A stretch of DNA of 64,000 bases. It comes from Lichenostomus cassidix. Lineage: Eukaryota; Chordata; Aves; Passeriformes; Meliphagidae. The position numbers were made by a program, and so were the translations under genes. The stretch lies in NCBI GenBank assembly GCA_008360975.2, contig CM039196.1, forward strand, positions 7,978,263 through 8,042,262, written 5' to 3'. The notes under the pieces are model-generated. The model saw only the letters and a list, made by a program, of their open reading frames with translations. It made no database searches and had not been told where the DNA came from. Within the stretch, counting starts at the first letter, position 1; each line of letters starts with the position of its first letter. This document shows, one piece after another, positions 25,765 through 38,279 of this stretch.

Positions 25765-28005
25765 TGGGAGTCAGGTTTCAGGAGCTTTATATCAGGGAAA
25801 GGTTAAGGAAGTGTAATAGCAGAAGACATGTAATGAAGCTCAGTACTGCCCCGTAGCACTGGCTATGAAAAGCTAATATCCACAGTAAAAATTCCAGCTC
25901 TGTAGCCTATGCAGAGTATTTTGCTCTGCTGCTATAATGATGACACTTAGAATTAGACCGACATAACCTAGAGAGCTCTGGGGACTCATCATCTCTGAGA
26001 TTTCACTTAATTATTGGCAAACTCTGTCATTTAGTATCCCAAGCAGGCTGCGCTGTGTATAACCAACACATCTAATTTGATTTCATCTTGAATTGCTCCT
26101 ATGAGTGGTCTTGAATGGAACCGCATCTGGTATCTTGGCAACGTCCCTTCTTCTCTTGAAGAGAGCTGTCCTTGAATCTATAAAATGGATCTTTTACGGC
26201 AGGGGGGTGAGTGTGCACGTGTGGGGGGGGGGAAACCCTCTGGGAGCACACAAAGGGAGGCTTGGCTTACATGCACAGTTGACACGTTTAGGTTTTTCAT
26301 ACTTTTTTCCCAAGTAAATTATAGCCATGAATCTTGGTGTAAATATTTTTTTTTTGAGCTAGGACAATGAATTTAAGAAGCACTTCGGACACTTGATCCT
26401 TAATTGAAGCTTTCAAGAAGGAATTGGTTGCTGGTTTGTATGGACAAAATATTATTGCTTTCCTCTCTGTGACATACAATTAGAGGGGAGGGTGGGGAAT
26501 CAAGTATACATTTCAAGGAGAAAAACACACTAATCATAAAAATATAGCGAGAAGGTGATTTTGCCATGTAACTTGATGAGATTCAGAATTGTGGCATGTA
26601 GGACGTAAGGATCAGTCAGCTTCCCACTAACTCAGGATTTCTCTGTCCAGCCAGCCCTCCCTCCTGGCAGCTGGCTTGTGGAGAGGAAAACTCACCCCAA
26701 TTTTCATGTACAGCATAGAAATGAGAAACAATTCACAACTCATTACCTTCTTCAGTGTTTTGGATGTTATAGTTTAGATGGGGATAAACCCAGGTGAATG
26801 AATGAGTGGTTTCCAAGTTAAAGTTTCAGTAGGACCAGAATACACATTAGACCATGAATATTATCAACTACTTCATAACTTGCTTACTTGACAATCTGAT
26901 ATGCAGAGAACTTTTTTATTTTCCCACAAGAGGATCCAGTCTTTTTCTATTCAAAAGAAAGCTGTGGTCATTTCTTCCTTTAAAGACAGACCTTCTAGCA
27001 GCATCTAGGATTGCACAAACTGCTTATTTGTAATGATTGTGTCTATTTACCTTGCCTTGCTCAGTTCTCTCGAGCAGAGTGAAACCACAGTACCACGTGC
27101 ATTTGTGAATATACTGTGTTTGAGTGGTTAAAGTACATTCATCAGCTCTAATAAAGTGCTCAGTGCTTCCTGGATGTACAGGATATGAATCACATAATGT
27201 GAAGAAGATGACCACATAGCATCCTCATTACTGAGCTGGATTAGCGCTCTGCTGCCTGCAGAGCAGCTGTGCTGGTGTGTTACTCTGCACATTTCAACAG
27301 ACTGAGCAAAAGGAGGGAGATGGATGCAATCCTCTCCTCAGGCACACAGGAGTTAATTATGAAAAGGTGTAATTTTTGATTGGTATTTTCTTATGTAATT
27401 ACATCCCTGACTTAACATGGCTTGGTTCTGACTGTTCTTTCCAGTAACAGTATGGCTTCAAGTACAGAGTGATTATTGATATTGATATTTGCACTTCAGG
27501 TTTGGTCAGATGGAAGAACTCTGATGACTTTCCAAATAAATGGAGAAAAAACCCGATGCTAACATCAGGATATTTTGGGTGATTAATAAGGGGAGCAATG
27601 TTTGCAATCGGGATGGAGTTGGCAGTGTTGCTGGGAGATCTCCAAGTAACCCTGCTGCAGCACCATTCTTATGACCTGAGTGGGACACTTCCAGTTTGTG
27701 CAATGGTTCCACTACACTTCAACAAAGCTGGACTAACTAGCAAAGGAAATGTTTATGAGCATCTATGAAAATAAGTGATGTCAGGATAAAACTAATCAGA
27801 ACAAAGGGACTCGTGCCTATTTTAAAGTATAAGTAGATCTGGCTTTAATTGCTTTTTTGAAAACTTTTGCTCAACATGGGCCTTTCTTCAGTTTAGAGAA
27901 TAAAATACAATTTTTGGTTACTTTTAGATTCAAACCATTGCTGGCACTGTGTAGTAGAACAGTTTTTTAAAAAAAAATCCAGGGCAGTCCTTTGATTAAA
28001 AAAAT

Positions 28006-28067
28006 TGATGACTGCCAGACTAGACAATTTCTTGGGGTCTCTGCCAGCCTTATGGTTCCATGATTTG
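28006..28067 (+). mobile_element. CR1-type LINE 3' end, degenerate
   Basis: CAGACTAGACAATTTCTTGG, GGTCTCTGCCAGCC, TTATGGTTCCATGATT corresponds to the avian CR1 tail (GACTAGATGATCT, GGTCCCTTCCAACC, then ATTCTATGATT-type repeats). It is a 5'-truncated tail only. Confidence 0.65.
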
Positions 28068-28117
28068 TCATCACTCTGGAAAAGTCTCTGCTCTCATTCC
28101 TATCTGTGTAGCTGCAC

Positions 28118-28232
28118 TGTCTTCATTTTACAAAAAGAAGTGATGTGGAGAGGATGAAGTAGCTTGCCAAGAACCAAAAAGGGATCAGTGATCAAATCTG
28201 GGCAGAACTCAGAGTTCTTTTCCTCTGTGTCA
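28118..28232 (-). repeat. MIR-like SINE fragment, minus orientation
   Basis: CTTCATTTTACAAAAAGAAG, GAAGTAGCTTGCCAAG and TCAAATCTGGGCAGAACTC follow the reverse complement of MIR (TTTTACAGATGAGGAAAC, AGTGACTTGCCCAAGG, GGATTTGAACCCAG). The order is right and divergence is high. Confidence 0.65.
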
Positions 28233-29619
28233 CCAAAGAGCACAGCCCCTGATGGAACTGCTCAGCTGTCCGAGCTACCTTCTCTACAGACCTTGGGGTC
28301 TGATCCTGCCAGTCAAACGCCAATTCCACAAACAATTGTTTTCATTAATTTCTTTAACATTCACTCATCCTCCCTCCTCCTTAGCATCTTTTTCCCAATT
28401 CCATCTCTTCACACGTCCATGACATCACCTGCATGCCTTCCCAGGCTTCTGCTGCCACTCTGTTCTCCAGGTCGGTATTCCCATCACTTCCTTCCCAGTG
28501 GCTTTTGGAATCACAGAAAGAGTGAACACATGTGCAGAGGCGGGTAGAATCGGAGACAGGTTTGATTTGTGGGAAAGGAAAAAGGGTTGAAGAAGAGGAC
28601 GCAGACTGTGCTGGCTTTACTACAAACTGATGTTTATGAAAACTCTCATGAAAGAATTTAACACAGAATGACCAGGAAATGCCAGGAACGTTTCAGACTC
28701 CCTACTCCCTGTCACCAATAGGTACAACATGCCAGTGTATATGACACACTCACAGCCAAAAGTATGCAGAGTTCATGTTCTTATTTAAATCAAACCTGCA
28801 AAAACCCCTCAGTATTTGGCTTCCAAGAAAAATGACGACTGTACAGTCATGTTGTCTGTCTGTTCCTTGTCCCAGTAACATTTCGACTGGATCAATTTCT
28901 AGGAAAATGTTTCAAAGCTATTAAGATCTCACATGTTTAATGAAAGTGAGTGTCTGGATGGAAGATGAAAGCCTTTGCCATAAAAAGTTCTTACGCCTCA
29001 TAATAAAGATTTGGAAGAGGATGTGCAGTTGCCCATCCTGCTCTGAGTTAGGTGTAAATGTATCTACATTTTCCTCAGTGAATTATTTTTGAGTCTGAGT
29101 CTATTCTGGAAAGCCTCTAGCAAGGGGATGCCTCAGCACCCCCTGACCAACCCAGAACTGCCACCTAAGCTCTTCCTCCACATACTGCTGTCACATCATC
29201 TTGGTATGGAAAACAGTTTTAGGGCAAAGTAAAAGAAGAAGGAAAACAGAAAAAGTAAAATACTTCTGGGTAACAGTGGCAACATCAGCTCTGTATCCTG
29301 ATATGGATAACACAGCAGCTGTCTATAAAGGCAGATCCTTTCAAAATTTAAAAGACTATTTGGAGAAATCAGTCCCAATAGTCCCATAAGCACAGATCAA
29401 AACACAGCAGTGCTGAATGTTGCCAATTTGTTGCTGACAATGCTTTGTGTCACTACTCTTATTTAGGAACACGAGATGGAAAACACAGTCTTAATACCTA
29501 CTTATCTCCAATAGCCTCTGCTCCTTGTTAATTTCATTTTTGGTATAAATCTACTCTACATGCCATGTCATTTTGTGAGAGCCAGAGACCTGGGGCTAAA
29601 TGTGTATGAATATCACCCA

Positions 29620-30060
29620 GATGCACCCTTCGCCTCGAAGCCAGGCTGCGAAGCATTACTCCAGTGTGAAGTGCGAGAGATAAGAGCACACAGCCAAACG
29701 CCACGTCCATGAGCAGCCTGGCCGGGCACAGCGGTGCTGAGCGCACAAAGGCACCGGGGCCGCGCTCCGAGCTAGCCCTGTGGCCACCGAGAGGCACGGC
29801 TCAGCCAGCCCGGAGCCGGGAACCCAGCAGAGGGCACTGCGAAACAACAGCCAGGGAGAAGGAATCCCGGGGCAAAGCCGCCTTGGGATCTCGCTCCAGC
29901 GCGGTCCAAGGACTGGCCAGCTCGCCTTTCACACACACAGGGGCGTCCAGAGCGGAAATCCTGACAGAAAATCCCGAGCTTTCTGGGAAAAAAGGAGAGG
30001 CATTCGCTGGCGCGCTGCTCCCCCGATGCGTGTTTGGTTTGCGAGGGGAAAAAGTGATGG
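29620..30060. promoter_or_regulatory. Orphan CpG-rich block (possible enhancer, insulator or non-coding promoter)
   Basis: About 440 bases have clearly raised GC and CpG density within AT-rich intergenic DNA. They include GGGCCGCGCTCCGAGC and CGCTGGCGCGCTGCTCCCCC. Overlapping reading frames in all directions reflect composition. No exon or splice pattern is convincing. A strong CTCF-like motif lies within it at 29824-29839. Confidence 0.6.
29824..29839 (+). promoter_or_regulatory. CTCF-like motif
   Basis: CCAGCAGAGGGCACTG agrees with the CTCF core (CCASYAGRGGGCRCT) at every informative position as I remember it. It lies inside the orphan CpG block. This is the best CTCF-like word noticed in the window. 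Confidence 0.6.
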
Positions 30061-33000
30061 TTTTCCACACCCTCCAGCTCGTGGCTGTGGCTCCGACTGC
30101 AGTATTTCCGCCAGGTTTTCTGGCAGTGCCTAAGAGCTAGGGGTTGTATTTCAACATGTATTAAAAAGAAAGAATATAGGGAGGGGCAAAAAAATCTTGT
30201 TATAATGGGAAGGGAGAAGGCAAAGGAGGAATCTGCAGTCTTTGCTCTTCTTTACATTTTGTGCAAACTGGTCACTTACTGGTTTCTCTTCCCCTGCTGC
30301 TGCCATCCTGCCAGACCAACTCATGTTGCCCTTCCAACCACACTGCGGGGAAAAGGAGGTTTAAAAATCCATCGGCACTCACAGAACGAGTCCAGCAGTG
30401 CTGCTCAGACCCCCACGCCCTCATCAATAGCTCCTGCACTTCGATTGCACACTCCGTGAGCCACAACTGTCCCAGGATAATTAGGAAGTACTGAGGAGGT
30501 TTAGTTCAGGCATTCCCATTTCAGAGCTGTCCTTTTCTCTGCTTTCAACTGCTTATTTTATTTACTCTGTGCTGAATACTCTGTCCCTTGACCTTTCACC
30601 TTTCCAGGAAAGCTAATTCAATATTTTGCCAAACATGCCAGGGTAGGGCAGAAGCTGACCAGGGAGGAAGTAGGCATTGCCCCTTCTTCCCAGCACCCAG
30701 GCTCTGCAGTGTGCCAGCTCACAATAAATCTTGCTCCCATGTGCCAATGGGCACTGCCTCTCTGCACACCAACATCACAACAAAAGAGTAAGAAAGACTT
30801 TGTTAAATCTTTTGGGAAATAGGATGACATTTAGAAGTTAACCCCAAAGATTCAGGGAGAGTTGTGGCCAGCAGAAGGGTGTAGGAAAGTGGATGGGAGG
30901 CACTTTTACTTCTGAATCCAGCCTGATTTTATACTTGCAAGAAGAGTAGAAAAACTTCTCTTCCCCTTGTCCACAGGAAAAAAGGAAGTGACGGGTATAA
31001 AACAAACCTCAGCTGACTTTGGGGAAATAAAGGCACTAAGAATCAACTCTACTTATGCTCCTTTGGCTTCAGGTTTAAGTTAATATTACCTCTTTCTATC
31101 AAAAGGTTTGATTCTCATTTAAGTGACAGTAATGTTTATTGTGGCTCAGCCTGGCTGCACAAAGGCTTGTCCATCTATTGTTGGGTGGTTAAGTTCTCAG
31201 GTTTTGAATTCTTGCAGGTGAGTCAAGGAAATAAGATTTAGTGACTTTAAAAAAATTATTGCTCGTAAGAGACAGATGGATTGCAAACAAAGGGCTGGGT
31301 CCTGCTCCTGTTGAAGGCACAGAGTTGAGGCACCAGAGTTCATTCCTGACAGCCTTAGGTGTTCAGGGGGAAAGAAAGAAGTGAGAGCTGTAAGCCTAAA
31401 AGCAAGCACTGACTTGCTGTAAGACCTTCACAATTACCTCTGAGGGGAGAAACACAGCTTGTAAAAAAAATTATAAGAGGATAACTGCACCTTCTCCTTC
31501 ATGAAAATGAGCAAATTCCAGAGTGTTTCTTCTGCCTGCTATGCGATTTGCTTCAGCTTCATTTCACGTGCTGTCTCACACAATAGCCTCCAGGGATTCT
31601 CAGGGGAAAAAAATTTAGCTGCCTCACCTTCTATGCCCAACTCCTGCCTTCCTGCAAGAAAATTATTTGCTGTTTCCCTAACAAACCAGCTTCAGTTGTC
31701 ACTGTAGTTAAGGTTATGTCAACACTTCTATTATAAACTCCTCTTGTCAGGAATTTACAAGTCGGCTGTAAAAATTCCCTTTGCACTTAATTCTGGCAGA
31801 GATGAAAAAGCCCCAGGAGCACATTAAAAAAAAAAAAAATCAACATTTACATATTGGATTTTAACACTTTCCAAGAAATGAATATTTTAATGTTAATGCA
31901 GATGCTGTATGACAAAGACCTACATGAATGGGTCCAGTCAGCGAGGGAATCCTCCACTGAAATAAGTCACCTTGGAGTGCCCTGCACACCAGTGCTGCAA
32001 ATATGGAAACATCCCTGACTGCTACCAGAGGAATAAGAATAAAAATGCCCTAGAAAAACCTCATCTCCTTACACTGCAATGATAAAATGAAAGCCATCCT
32101 GTTTATTGAAGGATACATCCTGTCTGTCATACCAAGAAGCTGAGTTTGAAGGTTTCACAGTAGTTGAGGAAGGATTTTTTTTTATCTGTCCAAAGTATTT
32201 ATCTCACCTTCATCCTCCTTTGAACCCCTCATTATCACCAGCACATTTAGCCTTTCTGGTGCATTACTGCCATTTATTTTAATTTCAGATACAGAACAGT
32301 GATATGGAGAGAGGTTAAATGATTTGCCCAAGGTCACAGAGGACAGGCCTCTGCTCTGGGAAAGGCACTTGCCCATGCCTGAGACTCACCCCAGCAGACT
32401 GTCCATCCTCTCATGGCTTGCTAAGGAGTAAGAGCAATTTATCGTCCTTAATACAGCTCGGAGCCTGCAGTTTCTTTTCTCTTCCCTGGGCTATTACTTG
32501 GTGGGATTTAACAGTTGCTGGCTTCATTCTCCCCCTCCACTCCCACCCTTGTTTTTTACAGGTCTAAGAGGAGCCTGAGAAGGTCTGGTTTTGGATCTGC
32601 AGAAGCGCACAGAGCCTGAATTCTTTGCACATTGGAAATGTTGCTGCTTACAGTCTGAAGCAGAGACAGGCCAGGCTCTGCTGCGTACACAGAGATGTTG
32701 TGCTTTTACATTCTGCCCATTCTGCTTTTACATTCCCCTGAAAAGTGGGAGTACATGGCACTGTGCTGAACTCTGGGAGTCTTCAGAGAAAAAAAGGGGA
32801 AGGCCAGGAGAAGGCAAAAGAAGATAGAGAATAAGCACTAAGTGGTTTTGACAGTCTTTAGTTAATTTTCAAATGCTATAGGAAATCAACAACTGAAAGA
32901 AATTATAATAATCCAGTCAGAACTAGTGCAGCTTCAATAAGACCACATTTTTAAAAGTATGATTCCAGCACTCTAAACTCTTCCACATATTTAATGCATG

Positions 33001-36000
33001 CAAATATCTTCACCCATGTGTATGACTCTGCAAAGTTATGTTTTCAGCCTTGCAAACCACATTTTAAACAAAGACTCAGATCTCCATCTTTCCCCTCCCT
33101 TTAACTGTTCCAGTGCACGCACAAGGAGTGCTGCTTCCTCCAGTGACACCAAGCAGGACATGCACTAACCTGGGACACCCCAGGCCCTGTTCTGAGTGAA
33201 CCATGGTGTCAGTCTGCCAAGGAAAGGACCAAGTTCTGTGCAACAGAACCAGGCCCAAGAAGCGCAAAAGGAATTTACAAAGCAAGATTTTCCGTAATAT
33301 GGTCCATTGGCTTTTGATAATAAAAACCACATTGCAAATGGCCAAGAAATTAATCTTTAAAAGGCAGCTGTAGCCCATGTGTATTAACTATTTTTCAAAG
33401 ACATTTCCTCTGGATTTTTGTTACCTTCTTTAATACATGTTTCCAGCCAGCAGAGATGTTATGCTCTGTGGGTGAAATATAATATGCATTTTTAAAACAT
33501 TTATAAATATGTATACACCCTATGGATTCACACGGCACTGCAGGAGCTGTGTTCTGGTCTGCAGTCTTTAAAAATTAATTACAAATATACTAAGGTGTAT
33601 GTTCAACACAATGCATGGGGATTTAGCCACATAAATTTCATTAAGGCTAATGAGAGGTGTGCAGCTAAAGCCTTGCATATCAAGATATCATGCATAAAGA
33701 AAAGCCTGTCTAATGATGTATTTACTTATTAAACCAGAACAGCTCTGAAGGGCATGCGTGTTTATCTAATTTTATTTATTCCTTTTCAAAAGAAATGGAA
33801 TGCATACATGAGCACACATGCGCACACTCACACCTATATTCTGCAGAACACAGAATTTAAAAATTTGATATGTTTGTTGAAAAATACCTTGAAAAATCAA
33901 TTAAAATGATTCTTCGGCTGTTGTTATTTTTTGTAACAAGCAAGATTAAAATGTCCCTTGAGGTCACAAACTAGAAACGCGTAAATAACCTGACTATGTG
34001 AAATGGCACTTTTGTGGTAATAAAGGTGTTGGTGGCACATTTCAGTAGAGTTGTGATTGTGACACACAGTACTCAAAGCTGGAAAATTCTCAGTTCACCT
34101 ACGTCCCTTCCTCAGCTCTCACTTTTGTCATCATAAAACTTTCTTCCTCTTCTCAACAGTGGGGCATGTAGAGGGCACACAGTCTGCATGAAGGGAAAGT
34201 CTGGGTTTAGCACATGTGCATGGGTAGAAACCGGGTGGTTTTCATCAGTTTTGTTAATTCCTGGACACGAAGGAATGCATTTCATACAACTGTTTATTTT
34301 CTTCTCTAGATTACAAGTGGGTTCCTTTGCTGAATGGCTACAACATGTGTTTGCTGCCAAGTTCAGGATCCGAAGATGCTGCTCCAATGTCTCTTCTGAA
34401 CACTTCGATGCCATCTACTAGATCATTGTGTTAGGGGCCAAGTTAGGGCCAGCAGGGTAAAGGCAATTTATAACCCACATAGTGACATCAGTCTAACCTA
34501 GCAACCTCCCTAGCAACACTGCCAAAGCATCACAATGTGGCCCCCATAGCTCAGATGATATGAAGATAGCAGCATTGTTAGGGTGGGAGGTTGCCACTTT
34601 GGCCTAGCAACAAATAACAGCCTGACCTTGGGATCTATTGAAAGCTGAGAAGCCAAGCAGAACAGAGGGAGAACCACCAAATGAAAACCCAAGAGTTCCT
34701 GTCTATTTCTTTTATGTAACCTAAACAAATTCTTCAGAGAAAAATATGGCTATGCTTCCAGACACGCTGCATGCTTATATATTCAACATTGCTTTTCCAC
34801 ATGGCTGGTTAAGAGCTGAACAGCTTTTACATTGTGGTTTGGAAATCATAAAACCTGTGTGCAGAAAAAGGATGAATAAAGAAATCACTAGAGCCAATTG
34901 AGAGCAGTGACAAACAGGCTGTGTGTTGCCATTAAAGTGCACTGATGTGAGGGCTCCCACCCCCAAGTACCACACAGGGTAATCCAGGAGCTGCGCACAC
35001 ACCGGGCTTTGGGCTCACCCAACAAATCCAGCTGCAACCAGCCTGTGTGCAGCATTTTTGTCACTGAAAATAATGAGATGGATATAAATCACATCCCCCT
35101 CCTCCTTCTTTTCTTGTTGCCCATTCAAATGAGCCCCTTGTCCATGCCATTGTGCCAGGTCTGCACAGGCAGCTGCCGAAGCAAGGTAACATATCTCTCT
35201 CCTATATACACATGAAGGGTAGGGCATCCTCTAAAGACACTCTGAGGAGTTGAACCTGACCTGCTTGATATTTCTAGTTTTGAACAATGATCCCATGTTT
35301 CTAAGTGAATACCACTTACAGCATCTTGACAGTTACAGTGATTCAAAGACAACTGAGAGAAACAAATGGCAAGTATGGAAAGAGTAAGAGATGCATTTGT
35401 TTCTGTACAGGTGGCCCTGAGCCAGCATGTGGTGCAGGAGGTTGCCTGATGCTGAGCTTCCAGACACCACTTGGCCTTAAGAAAATATAAAACAGTATTA
35501 GCCCAGAAGTTCCTAGGAGAATTATAAACCTCAGAATTCCAAAGCTATCCTGTACAGTGACCACTTCTAAGACCAACCAGTGGGGATAATTCACCTCCCC
35601 CTTCCTGTTTGCTGGCTTTAAGCTACCAGCTGGCCAGGGCAGAGAAGCTCAAATTGCAGCTGCTTTCACCCTCTTTAGCTGTCAAGATAAACAGATGACT
35701 TTGGTTTGTGGCAACAGAATATTGAATATATACTTTCAAAAATATAATTTCTTTTGAAATTTCAGTGAAACATGCTTTCACATATGTGTGGCTCTGCACG
35801 TGGGTCTATGAATACACATGCATTTTTATATAATTGCATATTTTTAGTAGGTTTTAAAAAATATTTGTAATTCCTCCCATTTTTGTGCATTGTTTCCCCC
35901 TCATAGAACACTTGGTATCACTTTCAGTTTATAACTTCTCTTGAGAGAGGAGCCACAAGCCACAAATAGCCAATTGTCTACTTGCAGCAGCCTTTTACAA

Positions 36001-37950
36001 AGGAACTGATAGAGCTGAACTGGACATGGTCTGTCTGTCCTGCTGTCACTGCTGCAGTAACCACAATTGTCATGTGGGCAACACGAAGTCAGGGGCAGTT
36101 TATCTAATGAAACCGTAGTACAAGTTTCCTCACAGAACACAGCATCTGCCCATGAGCTTCATTTCTATTTTCTGACTGTGACACATTCAAAGACATTGCA
36201 TGAAGTGTGCGAAAGTTTAGCCCTTTGGATGTTTCTTAAATTATAAGCTTTAAGTACACTGAAAACCAGTGTGGACTGGGAGAAACCTCTGATGTGTTAG
36301 TGCCACTTCCTACATTCCATACTTTTTCAAACTCAAACCAGCCAGCTGAAGCATTTTTAACTCCTCTACTTTCCCATAACAGCCCTTGCTGGAGATGTGA
36401 GCATCCAAATGGTGAAATGGAGGGTGCAGTGCTATCCAAAGCAGTGTGCCTACCTCCCTATGATGCAGATCTGCTGGGAATCCCAAAGACATGAAGGAAA
36501 AGGAAATTTCAGCTTCTCAAAGTGCTTCCCAGCCACGCTGCTCTGTCTCCTTCTGCTGCCATCTCTGCACTATGGTCTCCTCACAGGTTAAGTTCCAAAC
36601 TGTAAAAGAATGGGAGGAGCATGGGAATGGGGATGAATTCTTATTAATTGACTGTAAGATTTTCTCCATGTATTTCCTGCTAAGCCTCTTGGAAAGGGCT
36701 GATGATCTTTCTCTAGTCCTAATGCTTGCCACGGGTTTCCCCTCAGGGCTCCACATCAGCATTAGCCTTCTCTTCCCCTTTTCCATGCCATTTCCTTTCC
36801 CCTTTGAACCATGCTTCCTAAACGAGGGGAGGGAGCAGGGTGTGGAAGTAACTCCTCCACACAGGGCTGCCAGAGAATAAATGGTCAATACTGGCTGTGT
36901 GTCTTTTCCTCAGCACCATATTTTGCCAATCTGTGGAATATAATGTGCGAAATACACTTGCAAAAAATAGCTGAGAAACTCATTTCCTCCTCCTTCCTCA
37001 TCACTCAGCACCTCTACAACTCCAGCCTGAGCTCTCACCAGCCCAAACCATGGTGTTCAAAAGCTCCAGCCCCAGCTCCGGCTGTTCTACGCCCTCCCAC
37101 TGCAAATTAAGCCCAGAGCAAGAGCCTGGTGCAATGAGTAACCCAGGGGAGATTCATTGTGAACAACACAGGGAAAGTTACTTGATTTCTCTGCTTACAC
37201 CATTCAGTGTATTCATCATTTTTCCAGTTCTGAAACAGAGTAACTCTGGCAAATACCAGAGTCAGTCTCAGCTCCTTAGAGGAGACAAAAGACTTTACCA
37301 TTAATATTTCAGGAACCAGCAATAATTTTAGATTACAGAGGTGAGGGTTGCATTGTGTGGATTTCTGTATGTGTATAAATTTAACATTCTGAATAGCCAC
37401 ACTTTTTAAAAAATGAAATCAGTGTCTAAAAATAAATACACCTTATTAAACACTTAAAATTCCTATCCTTCCCTCTAGAGACCATGCATGACTGGCACTG
37501 AAGCCAGGCCATTGCAACCAAAAGAAATGAGCAATTCTGATCAGCTGTCCCTGATCTGAGCATCAGTGAGCTGGTGGGGCTGGGGGAGATCATACCAGAT
37601 GTTTAGATCTGGGTTTTGTTTCACCAGTTAAAGAGAGGATGATAGATGCACAATCTGGGATCCGGTTTAGGTAGACTTCTTCTGTATTTGATGTCAATTT
37701 AGGTGCCTCTTCAGTGTAAATCTGGGTAAACCTCATGCACAAGTGCTTGGGAATGCACAGACTCACCCGACCCCATTCATTCTTGCCCAGGAGGGAAAAG
37801 CAGTGGCCCTGCATTTGTGAGAGGAATGCAGGGATATATAAGGATCTCCAGCGGCTGCAGTTAATGCCAAGGTCAGCTCCAGCTGACACCCGTGCCTGGG
37901 GATGTGGGGGAAGGGATGGCTGTGCTCTGCGGCCAAGCCACAAGATGTCA
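30060..37950. other. Intergenic DNA, AT-rich, possible regulatory stretches
   Basis: No exon is supported. It contains a MIR relic at 32.3 kb, a run of 14 A at about 31826-31839, an AT-rich homeodomain-site-rich stretch at 33430-33790, and three CCTAGCAAC words at 34497-34611. The short reading frames lack recognisable domains. Confidence 0.65.
32268..32370 (-). repeat. MIR-like SINE fragment, minus orientation
   Basis: GAGAGGTTAAATGATTTGCC followed by CAAGGTCACAGAGG is a near-exact match to the reverse complement of the MIR core. It is preceded by the ATTTCAGATACAGAAC part of the same element. This is the best preserved SINE core in the window. Confidence 0.82.
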
Positions 37951-37956
37951 GGAGAC

Positions 37957-38275
37957 GCTGTGCTGTGCCGTGCTGTGCCGTGCTGTGCTCACGCTGCGCT
38001 CACGCTGAGCTGTGCTGCGCTAATGCTGAGCTGAGCTGAGCTGTGCTGTGCTAACACTGAGCTGTGCTGCACTAATGCTGAGCTGTGCTCATGCCGAGCT
38101 GTGCTGCACTAATGTTGAGCTGTGCTAACGCTGAGCTGAGTTGTGTTGTGCTGTGCTAACACTGAGCTGTGCTGAGCTGTGCTGAGATATGCTGTGCTAA
38201 CACTGGGCTGTGCTGCTGTGCTGTAGCTGTGCTACTGCTGTGCTGCACTGCTGTGCTGCACTGTTGCACTGCTGC
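37957..38275. repeat. Minisatellite of GCTGT/GCTGA pentamers
   Basis: About 320 bases are made of GCTGTGCTGA-type units with inserted CTAATG or CTAACAC words. CTAACACTGAGCTGTGCTG begins at 38051 and recurs at 38156, and a variant starts at 38197. Units rich in AGCT and GAGCTGAGCT superficially resemble immunoglobulin switch repeats. It is shadowed by Leu/Cys-rich reading frames without biological support. Confidence 0.92.
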
Positions 38276-38279
38276 CCTG

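Larger units (their letters stand above)
18480..29620. other. Intergenic DNA with old repeat relics
   Basis: No exon is supported here. Recognisable items are CR1-like tails at 20.1 and 28.0 kb, MIR-like pieces at 25.0, 25.6 and 28.1 kb, an inverted-repeat cluster at 20.9-21.0 kb, and an AATAG-rich patch near 22530-22575. A G-run (10 consecutive G) lies at about 26222-26231. Reading frames near 19.6-20.2 kb overlap in several frames and have no family resemblance. Confidence 0.65.
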
